In this document: piece after piece, positions 17,619 to 28,276 of the stretch | Layout of the letters: each line of letters starts with the position of its first letter | Numbering within the stretch: the first letter of the stretch is position 1 | DNA from: Limosilactobacillus reuteri | Lineage (GTDB): Bacteria; Bacillota; Bacilli; Lactobacillales; Lactobacillaceae | Reading direction: 5' to 3' | Assembly: GCF_034259105.1 (NCBI RefSeq) | Contig: NZ_CP139478.1 | Span: forward strand, 1,849,001 to 1,913,000 | Length of the DNA stretch: 64,000 bases | Translations under genes and position numbers: made by a program | The notes under the pieces: generated by a model | Databases searched by the model: none | Told to the model about the DNA's origin: nothing | Seen by the model: the letters and a program-made list of their open reading frames with translations, nothing else

Positions 17619-19427
17619 ATTATAAAGATTAGCGTAAAAACCTTTTTTATTCATTAATGATTCATGGTTACCTGTTTCGATAATCTTCCCATGATTAACC
17701 ACGACAATCTGGTCAGCCTTCCGAATCGTTGACAAGCGGTGGGCGACAACAAAACTAGTTCGTTCTTGCTGCAGAGCATTCATCGCTTCTTGAATCAAGA
17801 CTTCTGTTCGGGTATCAACAGAACTAGTAGCTTCATCCAGAATTAAAATTTCCGGATCAGCTAAAAATGCCCGTGCAATCGTTAATAATTGTCGCTGTCC
17901 CTGTGAAATATTAGAAGCGGACTCGTCTAAGACCGTTTGGTAACCATCAGGCAGTTCACAAATGAAAGCATCCGCCCGGGCCATCTTAGCAGCATGGTAG
18001 ACTTCTTCGTCCGATGCATTCTCATTCCCATACTTAATATTTTCAAAAATCGTCCCGGTAAATAGCCAAGTATCTTGAAGAACAATCGCAATATGCTTAC
18101 GTAAGGTATCACGAGTCATTGAACGAGTATCTTTCCCATCAAGATAAATATGGCCACCTTGCGGATCATAAAAACGCTCTAAAAGATTAATAATGGTCGT
18201 TTTCCCTGCTCCGGTTGGGCCAACAATGGCGACCATCTTATCTCGCGGTGCTTTAAGGTTAAAGTCTTGAATAAGCGGTTCATCAGTATAGCTAAACTTA
18301 ATATCCTTAAATTCAACTTTCGGAATATCCTTTCCAGTAAGTGATGGAATATCCTCAACCTTATCACTCATCTCCGGTTCATCCAAAACAGCAAAAATAC
18401 GTTCTGCCGAAGCAATTGTTTGTTGGATGGTGTTACTTAAATTCGCAATTTGGGCAATTGGTTGAGAAAACTGATTGGTATATTGTAGAAATGCTTGCAC
18501 ATTACCAAGAGTAATCTGACCATGAATAACTTGAATCGCTCCAACCACTATTACAACAAGGTATCCAAGATTTCGAATAAAGACCATCATTGGCATCATT
18601 AAGCTAGAGAAAAATTGTGCTTCCCATGCTGCTTGGTAGTACTGATGATTCTCTTTATTAAACTTTTCTTCTTCATCTTGTTCCTTGTTAAATGTCCGCA
18701 CGATCGTATGCGCAGCGTATGTTTCTTCTACTTGGTCATTAATTTTTCCCAAAGCAGCTTGCTGACGACCAAATAGACGTTGTGAAGTAGGGGCAACAAA
18801 AGCAACTACCAGAATACTAAGTGGAATTGTGACAAGGGCAATGATTGTTAATTTCCAACTAATCGTAAGCATTAAAATGAAAACACCAACAAGCGTTAAC
18901 AAACTCGTAATGATTTGAATCAAACTTTGCTGGAGAGTTCCCGCAATATTATCCATATCATTAACCATTCGACTCATAATGTCCCCATTATTATGAGTAT
19001 CGTAATATTTAATTGGCACCCGGCGCATTTTCTCTTCAAAATCTTGACGCAAATTGTAAATAACACGTTGCGATACTCGTGTCATAATTTGTAATTGGAG
19101 GAAACTAAATAGTCCAGAGAACAAATAAAGCAAAATGACTGTAATTCCAATTTGCCAAATCCGGGTAAAGTTAATTGGAAGGGTACTTAAGTGGGCACCA
19201 GCTTTCATTTCTGCATACCCTTTAAGCATTCCATCATAAATGATCGTAGTAGCTTCACCAAGAATTTTTGGTGCTAAGATTGACAAAATAACAGAAATAA
19301 CAGCTAAGAGAATTGAAACAATAACCCCAACTCGCCATGGTCGTAAATAGGCAATTAATCGCTTTGTGGTTGGCCAAAAGTGTTGAGCCTGTTCAGGTAC
19401 TTGTGGCCCTCTACGCACGATCAACAT
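17607..19427 (-). CDS. ABC exporter half-transporter, C-terminus rewritten by IS
   Basis: Six-helix membrane domain fused to an ATPase, 606 residues. The ATPase has Walker A GPTGAGKTT, signature NISQGQRQLLTIARA, and Walker B ILILDEATSSVD with the catalytic Glu. It pairs with the gene upstream, which it overlaps by 17 bp, to form a heterodimeric multidrug-type exporter. The protein now ends YANLYNGGL-stop, where GGL and the stop are IS sequence. Joining the two flanks of the IS restores YNSQFAGNN-stop, a normal end. Starts at 19424 or 19418 fit the AAAGGGG site better than the ATG. Confidence 0.92.
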   Translation of the reverse strand: MLIVRRGPQVPEQAQHFWPTTKRLIAYLRPWRVGVIVSILLAVISVILSILAPKILGEATTIIYDGMLKGYAEMKAGAHLSTLPINFTRIWQIGITVILLYLFSGLFSFLQLQIMTRVSQRVIYNLRQDFEEKMRRVPIKYYDTHNNGDIMSRMVNDMDNIAGTLQQSLIQIITSLLTLVGVFILMLTISWKLTIIALVTIPLSILVVAFVAPTSQRLFGRQQAALGKINDQVEETYAAHTIVRTFNKEQDEEEKFNKENHQYYQAAWEAQFFSSLMMPMMVFIRNLGYLVVIVVGAIQVIHGQITLGNVQAFLQYTNQFSQPIAQIANLSNTIQQTIASAERIFAVLDEPEMSDKVEDIPSLTGKDIPKVEFKDIKFSYTDEPLIQDFNLKAPRDKMVAIVGPTGAGKTTIINLLERFYDPQGGHIYLDGKDTRSMTRDTLRKHIAIVLQDTWLFTGTIFENIKYGNENASDEEVYHAAKMARADAFICELPDGYQTVLDESASNISQGQRQLLTIARAFLADPEILILDEATSSVDTRTEVLIQEAMNALQQERTSFVVAHRLSTIRKADQIVVVNHGKIIETGNHESLMNKKGFYANLYNGGL

Positions 19428-21153
19428 CCCCTTTCTCGACTTGTGACTTAATTATTTGTTGGTAAGTTTCATTATGTGCTTTTAATTCTTGGTGAGTTCC
19501 TTGACCAACTACCCGTCCTTCTTCAAGCACAATAATTTGATCAGCATCAACAACAGTAGAGATTCGCTGGGCCACGATAACCGTTACGGCACGTTGAATT
19601 TGTGGGTCTTTTGCTAAAGCAGCCCGGAGTTTTGCATCAGTTTCAAAATCCAAGGCCGAAAATGAGTCATCAAAAACATAAATCGATGCGGGCTTAATAA
19701 TTGTTCGAGCAATCGCTAACCGTTGGCGTTGACCACCAGAAAAGTTACTCCCGTTTTGCTCAACAACTGCGTCCAATCCGCCTTCTTCACGGACGAAATC
19801 TGCTGCTTGCGCAATTTCAAGTGCATGCCACATTTCTTTATTCGTTGCTTCCTCATACCCAAATTGAAGGTTAGACCGAATAGTCCCACTAAAAAGAACT
19901 GCTTGCTGTTGAGTAATAGAAATAACCTCATGCAGATTATGCTGACTTAACTTTTTAACTGGAACACCATCAACTTTAATCTCCCCGCTTTCAATATCAA
20001 ATAACCGCGGAATTAAGTTAACCAAAGCTGATTTACCTGAACCAGTCCCTCCAATAATCGCTAAAGTCTGACCCGCTGTAACTTTAAAGTTTAAGTCATG
20101 CAAAGCTAGTCTTTCTGCCCCATGGAAACGAAAATCAACATTTTTAAATTCAAGGGAAGCTGGTTGATTAATCGAAATCTTTTCTTGATCCTTTTCCGGT
20201 GCATTATGAATACTGATTGGCTGGTCCAAGACAGCATTAACTCGGGTAGCAGATGCCGATGCTCGGGGAACAAAGACAAAGATCATTGAAAGCATCATAA
20301 AGCTAATCATAATCTGAGTGGCATATGTCATAAAGGCAATTAAATCCCCTACTTGCATGCTCATATTAGCTACAAGATGACCACCCAGTAGAATAATGGC
20401 AACATTTGTCATTCCTAAAATAAGCGTTACCACTGGGAATAGTGTCGAAACAATTGTAAAGGCCTTGATTCCGGTTTGCGTGTAGTCCTCGTTTGCTTTT
20501 TTGAAGCGATTTTGTTCCCGCTCTTCCTGCCGAAAAGCACGAATAACTCGAACTCCTGTTAGCCCTTCCCGAAAGATTAAGTTAATGCGATCAGTTTTTT
20601 TCTGAATGCTCTTGAATAACGGAACCGCAAAGTACATAACTGCCATGACGATAATCGCTAAAACTGGCAAACTAATAAAAAACACTTTAGTTAGTTGCGG
20701 TTCTCGAACATACGCTAAAACACAGGCTGCAACAAGCATTACAGGTGATTGAAGCATCATCCGAAGCATTTGCACCATGACATTTTGAATCTGCACAATA
20801 TCATTGGTTGACCGCGTAATTAAAGATGAATCGCCAAACTCATCCATTTCACGATTCGAGAAACGTAAAACCTTATGATAGATCTGGCTTCGTAGCTTTT
20901 CACCCACCTTCATTGATTGGGTCGCCGCAAAATAAACATTTAATCCGGCGGCCACTAATCCAATCGCAGCAACAATTATCATTTTAATTCCTTCATTCCA
21001 AATCACGCCCATATCTTTTTGCACAATTCCCCGATTAACAAGATCGGCGGTAACTGTCGGCAAATATAGATCACACGAAACTTGGATTAACAGAAAGAAA
21101 ATTGCACCAATTGTTGCCCAAAAGGCTAAATTTTTTCGTGCTATCCGTATCAA
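19411..21153 (-). CDS. ABC exporter half-transporter, degenerate ATPase site
   Basis: Partner of the downstream exporter gene, 580 residues with six membrane helices and an ATPase domain. Walker A is GGTGSGKS and the signature is NFSGGQRQRLAIART. Walker B reads SIYVFDDSFSALD, with Asp where the catalytic Glu is expected. One weak and one consensus site is the arrangement seen in heterodimeric exporters such as LmrCD and BmrCD. The start is a TTG at 21153 with an AAGGAAGG site. Substrate is unknown. Its upstream region contains the second 1279-bp IS copy. Confidence 0.9.
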   Translation of the reverse strand: MIRIARKNLAFWATIGAIFFLLIQVSCDLYLPTVTADLVNRGIVQKDMGVIWNEGIKMIIVAAIGLVAAGLNVYFAATQSMKVGEKLRSQIYHKVLRFSNREMDEFGDSSLITRSTNDIVQIQNVMVQMLRMMLQSPVMLVAACVLAYVREPQLTKVFFISLPVLAIIVMAVMYFAVPLFKSIQKKTDRINLIFREGLTGVRVIRAFRQEEREQNRFKKANEDYTQTGIKAFTIVSTLFPVVTLILGMTNVAIILLGGHLVANMSMQVGDLIAFMTYATQIMISFMMLSMIFVFVPRASASATRVNAVLDQPISIHNAPEKDQEKISINQPASLEFKNVDFRFHGAERLALHDLNFKVTAGQTLAIIGGTGSGKSALVNLIPRLFDIESGEIKVDGVPVKKLSQHNLHEVISITQQQAVLFSGTIRSNLQFGYEEATNKEMWHALEIAQAADFVREEGGLDAVVEQNGSNFSGGQRQRLAIARTIIKPASIYVFDDSFSALDFETDAKLRAALAKDPQIQRAVTVIVAQRISTVVDADQIIVLEEGRVVGQGTHQELKAHNETYQQIIKSQVEKGDVDRA

Positions 21154-21262
21154 AACAATCCTTCCTTCATCTATTTTTAGTCATCTTGAACTATTATACA
21201 GACTTTTTAGAAAATTAGCTTTTATTCTGATAATCCCTTTGATTAACACTTTTATATAAGAT

Positions 21263-22541
21263 CCTAAATTTCAAGAATAAGTTAGCCACTGGACTCAAAT
21301 AAATAATACTGACCAATTGATTATTGGTTGATGGAGCTGTGATATCTCTTGGTAGAAGGCCTTACGATAGATATCCATTGACGAATGTCCATTAAACATA
21401 GCTCGTGGATAGTGATTCATCCAATCATTAGTCGCTATGATCTGAGCACTACTATAGTTATTTATAGCTTCACCTTTGGTAATCTCCTTGCGGAGAAACC
21501 GGTTATTGATCTCATTGGATCCACGTTCCCAAGGGGAATACGGATCAGCATAGAAAACATGATCGTGAACTTGTGTTAACTCACTAAATTCTGAACCGTT
21601 GTCAGAGGTTATTGTCTTAAAGATGCGATAGTAAGCATCTGTGCCCATTTTCTGGCGTAAATTTATAAAGAACTGATTTACTGCATGCGCAGTTTTACCA
21701 GCAATTTTACTCGTGATATTAACTCGTGAAAGGCGATCAGTCATTACTAGTACAACACTGTCATTACCGTTTTTCTGTCCCTGAACTGTATCTAGTTCCC
21801 AATGGCCAATTTCGGACCGTTGGTCCGCAGTTTGAGGTCGTTGAGCAATATTAGGCCCTAAGCACCTTTTAGCTTGCGGATGAGTTCGATGATGCTTACG
21901 TTTAGGTTTTTCAAAGAGGTCTAAATTGGACGTACGAAGCACACCCTCATTAATCCATTGATATAAAGTTACAACCGACTTTGGGATCAGGGTGCCATCA
22001 TTCATTAAATCTCGAGCCTTATAAATAACCGCTTGTGGGGAGTAATGGTGGTCGTCAAACTCACCAAGCATTAGCTGATCAGCTAATCGTAAAAATTGCT
22101 TTGAAGAATAATATAAGCGACGACGACCAGAATGGCGGTGATGTTCAAGATATGTGGCCTGACCAGCTTCATAACTATAGATGTAGTAAGAATATTCGTA
22201 AATCTTACCATTAGATTTTTGACGACGAAGTTGGCGGACCGTACCACGGTTGAGCTCGTTATTAATTGTTTGATGATTAACTCCTAATTGGCGACCAATT
22301 GCGCGATTGGAAAGTCCTTGCGACTTTAAAGTCGCAATCATCACACGTTCTTCTTTAGTAAGATGAGCATTCTTTTTATGAGTAGTCAATAAACTAGTAG
22401 ACATGGTATCATTTAAGTGCGTCATTTGACGGACATCCTTTCATATAGGTTTGGTTCACTTAATATGATACCTGATGTCACGCCGAATGGCGTTTTTTAT
22501 TTACCACCAACTGGGTGGCTAACTTCATTCTATAATCCACC
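21263..22541 (-). mobile_element. IS30-type element (1279 bp), copy 2, upstream of ldhD
   Basis: Exactly 1279 bp with a 13-bp target duplication TTTTATATAAGAT at 21250-21262 and 22542-22554. It lies between the divergent ABC exporter and ldhD genes, 73 bp from the ldhD start. Same orientation as copy 1. Since copies 1 and 2 each have their own duplication, they were separate insertions. Confidence 0.95.
21295..22425 (-). CDS. IS30-family transposase, copy 2
   Basis: Intact 376-residue transposase, the same protein as the copy at 16372-17502, with the same helix-turn-helix and DDE residues. The nucleotide sequence agrees with copy 3 at the one site where copy 1 was seen to differ, which makes copy 1 the changed one. 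Confidence 0.95.
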   Translation of the reverse strand: MTHLNDTMSTSLLTTHKKNAHLTKEERVMIATLKSQGLSNRAIGRQLGVNHQTINNELNRGTVRQLRRQKSNGKIYEYSYYIYSYEAGQATYLEHHRHSGRRRLYYSSKQFLRLADQLMLGEFDDHHYSPQAVIYKARDLMNDGTLIPKSVVTLYQWINEGVLRTSNLDLFEKPKRKHHRTHPQAKRCLGPNIAQRPQTADQRSEIGHWELDTVQGQKNGNDSVVLVMTDRLSRVNITSKIAGKTAHAVNQFFINLRQKMGTDAYYRIFKTITSDNGSEFSELTQVHDHVFYADPYSPWERGSNEINNRFLRKEITKGEAINNYSSAQIIATNDWMNHYPRAMFNGHSSMDIYRKAFYQEISQLHQPIINWSVLFI

Positions 22542-22553
22542 TTTTATATAAGA

Positions 22554-22559
22554 TAGAAT
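22554..22559 (+). promoter_or_regulatory. Likely -10 of ldhD, separated from its -35 by IS
   Basis: TAGAAT lies here. If the IS and one copy of its duplication are removed, TTGATT (21239-21244) falls exactly 17 bp upstream, giving a plausible sigma-A promoter. With the IS present, the -35 position holds IS sequence reading TATAAT. Whether the IS supplies a replacement promoter is unknown. Confidence 0.45.
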
Positions 22560-22608
22560 ATTATTTGAAAGCAATTACACACTTTTGGCACATACAGAAA
22601 GAAGATAG

Positions 22609-23619
<1,011 letters not shown>

Positions 23620-23637
23620 TAATTATTAATCTTTCTT

Positions 23638-23682
23638 AAAAAGCTCGACTATTAGTGCAAAACTAATAATCGAGCTTTTTTT
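23638..23682. terminator. Bidirectional terminator between ldhD and glpF
   Basis: AAAAAGCTCG and TATTAGT pair with ACTAATA and CGAGCTTTTTTT. A- and T-rich flanks on both sides mean it can serve both convergent genes. Confidence 0.9.
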
Positions 23683-23687
23683 GTTCA

Positions 23688-24395
23688 CTAAACTAGTGCC
23701 GTTTGTAAAGCACACGCAAGAAGGCCCCCAACAATTGGACCACACATTGGAACCCATGCATACCACCATTCTGAAACACCCTTATTAGGAACTGGCAAAA
23801 TAGTATATGCTAAACGTGGTGACCAATCACGAGCTGGGTTTAAGGCAAAGCCAGTAGTTGTCCCGAGACATGTACCAACAACTGCAATAACCATTCCTAC
23901 GATAAATGGCTTCAATCCCTGCGTAAAGTTGCCAAGATTTAATAAGATGAAAATAAATGCAAAGGTCGCAATCACTTCTGAGAAAAAGTTAAAAATTGGG
24001 CTATTTATCGCTGGACGAGTAGCAAAAATACCAACATTATTTCCTTCTTCTTCATTTGGGGTTGCTTTAAATTGTGGATAGAATTGAACAATTACTAATA
24101 CTGCTCCAACAAACGCACCAAGAAATTGACCAAGTAAGTAAGGTATAACGTTACTCCATGGGAATAAGCCAAAAATAGCAAAAGGAATTGTTACAGCAGG
24201 ATTTAAGTGCCCTAATGAACCCAGAAATCCTGCAACATAAACTCCCATTGTAACTGCTAAGCCCCATGAAATACAGATAAACCACCAGCCACTTTGTTTC
24301 CCATATGTTTTATTCAAACTATTACCAGCACAACATCCTGCTCCTAATAGGATTAAAACCATGGTGCCAAAAAATTCGCCAATAAATCCATGCAT
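23688..24395 (-). CDS. glpF: MIP-family glycerol facilitator/aquaporin
   Basis: Membrane channel of 235 residues with six helices and two half-helices. The two NPA boxes are HLNPAVTIP and ALNPARDWSPRL; Asp after the second box (NPARD) is typical of glycerol-conducting aquaglyceroporins rather than strict water channels. In heterofermenters, glycerol uptake can feed an external electron acceptor route, but no glycerol metabolic genes are nearby. Convergent with ldhD through a shared terminator. Confidence 0.9.
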   Translation of the reverse strand: MHGFIGEFFGTMVLILLGAGCCAGNSLNKTYGKQSGWWFICISWGLAVTMGVYVAGFLGSLGHLNPAVTIPFAIFGLFPWSNVIPYLLGQFLGAFVGAVLVIVQFYPQFKATPNEEEGNNVGIFATRPAINSPIFNFFSEVIATFAFIFILLNLGNFTQGLKPFIVGMVIAVVGTCLGTTTGFALNPARDWSPRLAYTILPVPNKGVSEWWYAWVPMCGPIVGGLLACALQTALV

Positions 24396-24551
24396 GTCTA
24401 AACACCAACCTTTTTATATTATTCCCAAATTGTATGCGTTTTCTATACATATAATGCTAACACATTAATTATGCATTTTATTGTCTTTATTGTATTAACT
24501 GTTCAATAACGGCAATATTTTACAAATTAATACACAAAAAAATCATGTTCC

Positions 24552-25475
24552 TTACCAGAAATTATTAGCTTTTCTTAAAATAAAACCTAGTCCTATGAAA
24601 ATAATCACCAAGAAAAACCCACAGTAAATATATCTTTGCGGATGTCCTTTTACGTGTCCGTACCGATAATCATTATTATAACGTTGCATGGCTCCTATTA
24701 TTAATCCACTGATTCCATTTATTGTTGGACTAAGCGCAAAGGACGCCGACACTTCGCTTATTTCATTATTATTAAAGTTAAAAATAATAAAAAGTACTCC
24801 ACTCACCACTGTTGAAATTATTGTTGCAAGGTTAATTCCAACTAACATTTCATAGATAATACTATTATTAGCCTGAACCTTAATAAGTATTCTCGGGATC
24901 TCTTGCCAACTTCTTACAATAAAGAAACTGAGTAAAATACAATCACTAATAATGAACGGCAAAGTCCAACCATTATGTAGTTCTAAACTTGGTGGAGTTA
25001 CAATCCCTGCAGTGCATAAAACTACTATTGGCCAATACATCGAAGCAAATCTTCGGCGTGATTGCGGTCGTTCCAGGAGAGCAAAAAATTGTCCCAAAAG
25101 AGCTTGCAAGCAATTTAAAACGATAAATATCATGACCCATATATTTAAGTAGCTAGGAATTAATACTACTTTAGGCTGTCCCCAGGCCAATACAATCGAA
25201 ATAATTAAAATAATAGCTAACAACAAAGCCCTTGGTGCATAAGGGGACAGATTTCGATATTTTTCTGCTCGTTGATAAATTAATATCAGGTTATACATAT
25301 TCATCACTAAAATGACAGCTGAAACCAGTAAAACAGAGTCCTGCAACTGATTTGGGGATGGGGGTTCTCCACCTAAAATAATATATGCTGACATTGTACA
25401 AAGCCATCCCACTATCCACATCAATGGAATAGTTGGTGTCAAGATTAATGGCTGACGCGGCAACCATTGTTCCAT
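24552..25475 (-). CDS. Multi-pass membrane protein of unknown function
   Basis: I do not recognise the family. The 307-residue protein has roughly nine or ten hydrophobic segments, few charged residues except a loop with ERPQSRRRF, and a C-terminal QRYNNDYRYGHVKGHPQRY cytoplasm-like segment. The start MEQWLPRQPL at 25475 is chosen because GAGGAGGT lies at ideal spacing; an upstream in-frame start lacks a site. It is divergent from the isomerase gene on the plus strand. The layout hints at a transporter-like fold, but no motif supports a specific call. Confidence 0.6.
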   Translation of the reverse strand: MEQWLPRQPLILTPTIPLMWIVGWLCTMSAYIILGGEPPSPNQLQDSVLLVSAVILVMNMYNLILIYQRAEKYRNLSPYAPRALLLAIILIISIVLAWGQPKVVLIPSYLNIWVMIFIVLNCLQALLGQFFALLERPQSRRRFASMYWPIVVLCTAGIVTPPSLELHNGWTLPFIISDCILLSFFIVRSWQEIPRILIKVQANNSIIYEMLVGINLATIISTVVSGVLFIIFNFNNNEISEVSASFALSPTINGISGLIIGAMQRYNNDYRYGHVKGHPQRYIYCGFFLVIIFIGLGFILRKANNFW

Positions 25476-25567
25476 GTGAAACACCTCCTCAATATGGTAT
25501 CTTACCATAAGAAATTGCTCAAAATCTGGTAAGATAAATAGTAGTTAGTTTTAGGAGGTAAATTTTT

Positions 25568-26407
25568 ATGTTTTTACCACAATTAGGATTAAAAGGAAGC
25601 AGTCAACTAGACCAAATTGAGGATCGCTTACAGTATAATCCTACTACTTATGAATTTTATACTGATGCTGATGACTTTACTGATGAAGGCTACCAACGCC
25701 TCTATGATGCTATTCAATACGTTAAAGATGCTGGAATTAAAAATATTATTCTACATCACCCAATGAAGTTTCAGGATCATCATTCAGAAGTAGTGGCCCC
25801 TGAAAAACAGTATCCTGACCTATATCGCTTTATCGAATTCACAACTGAAAAGCTCCTTTATTTAGCTGATGATCTTGATGTTCAAGTTTTGGTTCATGGT
25901 GGTTATGCTGGTCCTGAGTCACGTTACTTTGTTTCACTCTACCCTAGTGTAGAAGACGCCCGAAATGCTGTTTATCAGCGGTTGGATCGTTTTGCAGATG
26001 CTGGCGGTGATCATATCATGTTTGAAAATTCAATTGCACCAGTCTTTGCTTACGGCGATCCCCTTCAAGAAGATGAAATTCTTGCGCATAATTATCGACT
26101 TGCCTTTGATACCTCCCATTGTTTTATTGAGCTTCATGGGAATAATCAGAAATTGGCCGTATCCCTAGAACACTTAAAAGATCGTACCGTTCACTATCAC
26201 CTAGTTGATTCAATGGGCGAAACTCATGATAGTCTTACTCTCGGCACCGGTAAAATCGACTGGGCTAACGTTTTGCCTCACTTAAATCCAGCTGCTACTA
26301 GTATTTATGAAATTAACTTACACGATCAAAATAATTGTCGTGAACAAATTGACAGTCATAATTATTTAGTTAAACTTTACCAAAAGCTTAATATTAGAGG
26401 AGTTTAA
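25568..26407 (+). CDS. Sugar phosphate isomerase/epimerase, TIM barrel
   Basis: Member of the xylose isomerase-like TIM barrel family (AP endonuclease 2 fold), 279 residues. Possible metal ligands lie in the strand ends: HHPMKF, LVHGGYAG, MFENSI, FDTSHCFI and YHLVDSMG, the order expected for this fold. TTAGGAGG precedes the ATG. Substrate cannot be predicted; an endonuclease IV role is less likely because the set of histidines and glutamates is sparse. The next gene starts 2 bp after it, so they form an operon. Confidence 0.75.
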   Translation: MFLPQLGLKGSSQLDQIEDRLQYNPTTYEFYTDADDFTDEGYQRLYDAIQYVKDAGIKNIILHHPMKFQDHHSEVVAPEKQYPDLYRFIEFTTEKLLYLADDLDVQVLVHGGYAGPESRYFVSLYPSVEDARNAVYQRLDRFADAGGDHIMFENSIAPVFAYGDPLQEDEILAHNYRLAFDTSHCFIELHGNNQKLAVSLEHLKDRTVHYHLVDSMGETHDSLTLGTGKIDWANVLPHLNPAATSIYEINLHDQNNCREQIDSHNYLVKLYQKLNIRGV

Positions 26408-26409
26408 TC

Positions 26410-27522
26410 GTGAAGCAATATATTAATTGCCGTCATATTTCTTTAGTATTAGCCCTATTTATCCTCTACTTAGCAATCACTTACTGGGAAGTTGTTGCTA
26501 AATTTATCCAAACAATTTTTTCGGCAACCATGCCTCTTTTAATAGGAGGAATAGTCGCCTATATCGTTAACCTATTATTAAGACAGTATGAATACCTTTA
26601 CTCGCATTTATTTAAGAAACCAAGTTCGCAAAAATTCAAGCGGCCAGTTGGAATAATAATGTCCTACTTAACAATCCTCCTAATAATCACCATCGTCTTT
26701 GCCCTGGTAATTCCCGAACTTATTACGTGTGTAAAACTACTTATTGCAAATCATAGTCACATTATCAACCATTTTATTGATTACTTTGAACATAGCAGTG
26801 ATTTTAAGGGCTTCATCAATAGCTTTGATACCAGTAAAATTCAATGGGATAAAATTGGTAAATACCTTACATCTGGTGTTGGTGGAACTTTCCGGACGGT
26901 TATTTCAACAGCCTCGTCTGTATTTTCAGTTGCCACAACCGCAATTATTGCGTTTTTCTTTTCAATCTACCTCTTGATTTATAAAGAGATGTTGCAACGT
27001 CAATTTACTAAATTACTTTCAACATACTTTAGCCGATACCAGACACAAATAATTAAAGTTCTGAAAGTTTTTGATGAAAGTTACAGTAACTATATTGTTG
27101 GGCAATGTAAAGATGCCGCTATTCTTGGAATCTCGTGTTTTATTGGGATGACGATCTTACGAATGCCATATGCTTCAATGATCGGAGTTGTAACTGCATT
27201 TGGTGCATTAATTCCAATCATTGGGGCAATCCTTGGAGCGAGTGTCGGAGTAATTATCATTTTCGCCGTTTCTCCACTTCAAGCCGGTATTTTCTTGATC
27301 TTTATTATTCTCCTTCAACAGTTAGATAACCGCATTACCTATCCACTAGTTGTTGGAAGATCAATTGGTCTCCCAAGTGTATGGGTATTTGCTGCAGTTA
27401 TTATTGGTGGAGGAATTTCCGGAATTCTTGGAATGATGTTCACTGTTCCTTTATTTGCAGCCCTTTATAAATTGTTAAGTGCTGATGCAAGAAACAGAAT
27501 AACAATTCAAAAAAATGAGTGA
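26410..27522 (+). CDS. AI-2E family transporter-like membrane protein
   Basis: Membrane protein of 370 residues with the family architecture: two N-terminal helices, a long hydrophilic part (about 110-155), then five or more helices. The conserved C-terminal pattern LLQQLDNRITYPLVVGRSIG matches the family. Members include TqsA and various sodium/proton exporters, so AI-2 export is only one option. The GTG start is 2 bp after the isomerase stop, and the AGAGGAG site lies within the end of that gene, so translation is coupled. Confidence 0.85.
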   Translation: MKQYINCRHISLVLALFILYLAITYWEVVAKFIQTIFSATMPLLIGGIVAYIVNLLLRQYEYLYSHLFKKPSSQKFKRPVGIIMSYLTILLIITIVFALVIPELITCVKLLIANHSHIINHFIDYFEHSSDFKGFINSFDTSKIQWDKIGKYLTSGVGGTFRTVISTASSVFSVATTAIIAFFFSIYLLIYKEMLQRQFTKLLSTYFSRYQTQIIKVLKVFDESYSNYIVGQCKDAAILGISCFIGMTILRMPYASMIGVVTAFGALIPIIGAILGASVGVIIIFAVSPLQAGIFLIFIILLQQLDNRITYPLVVGRSIGLPSVWVFAAVIIGGGISGILGMMFTVPLFAALYKLLSADARNRITIQKNE

Positions 27523-27551
27523 AAAACCGTAGCATTTTTCACTCATTTTTT
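27511..27551. terminator. Bidirectional terminator
   Basis: AAAAATGAGTGAAAAA pairs with TTTTTCACTCATTTTTTT around CCGTAGCA. The left arm overlaps the last codons of the AI-2E gene and the right arm touches the stop of the convergent B3/4 gene. Confidence 0.9.
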
Positions 27552-28276
27552 TATAAGTTATCTGGAACATCAGCAACAGGCTGATCCTTAGTCAGTCGAT
27601 AAACTTGCGATGCATTTACACCAAAGTACTGGTTAATTCGCTTGCTCAATTCTTCCATCGCTTCATTAGCCCGTTCAATTTGTTCTGAATTAATTGCTTC
27701 CATAACTGCAACTACATTTTGAGAATCTTCTGTCAACATTGTTCGTTGAGCTTCACGCCAGTTTAAACAACGACAAACAGCACCTTCATCATCATAATAA
27801 ATAACTTCGCCCTCTAAAGCAGGTTCATCTTCTTCAGCACCGACTGGCCGAAATGCTTCGCCACCTTTTGCAACACCCAAATGAAGGTCGCCAGCAATCT
27901 TATTTCGGTCTTCGATACCTACTGGAACACCATAGCTCAAGGAAATACTATTGTAGACATCAACAAGAGGTTCAATTGGTTCAAATTTCCGTCCTTGATT
28001 GGCACGCTTCAATAAGGCCTCAATTGATGAGCGCGCACCTTTCTTTTTCTTAAACTGTTGAAATGCTTGACGCCATTGATCAACAACTGGATTCAGACGA
28101 AAAGTTTCATTAGTTAAAAACTTATCAGCCTCATGAGTAGCATTTACTAATAGCTTCTTCCGTTCATCATAGTTGTTATCAGTATCATGGTTATCAATGC
28201 TATTTGCAAACAATATGTTTACTTGTGCATCTGGAAAAAGTTCCCAAAAACTTGGATCAATCGTCACTTGCTTCAT
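27551..28276 (-). CDS. B3/4 domain protein (PheRS beta-like)
   Basis: Stand-alone B3/B4 domain of 241 residues, the fold that edits mischarged Tyr-tRNA(Phe) within the PheRS beta chain. Recognisable parts are SSIEALLKRANQGRKFEPI, the LVDVYNSISLSYGVPVGIED segment and GEVIYYDDEGAVCRCLNWRE. Whether free-standing members edit tRNA is not established. The ATG has a GAGGAG site. It was 24 bp downstream of a marR gene now split by an IS, so its expression may be changed by the insertion. Confidence 0.85.
   Translation of the reverse strand: MKQVTIDPSFWELFPDAQVNILFANSIDNHDTDNNYDERKKLLVNATHEADKFLTNETFRLNPVVDQWRQAFQQFKKKKGARSSIEALLKRANQGRKFEPIEPLVDVYNSISLSYGVPVGIEDRNKIAGDLHLGVAKGGEAFRPVGAEEDEPALEGEVIYYDDEGAVCRCLNWREAQRTMLTEDSQNVVAVMEAINSEQIERANEAMEELSKRINQYFGVNASQVYRLTKDQPVADVPDNL

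Noticed and set aside
16282..22554. Composite transposon carrying the ABC exporter between two IS30-type copies
   Set aside because: Each copy has its own different 13-bp target duplication, and there is no shared duplication at the outer ends, so they inserted independently.
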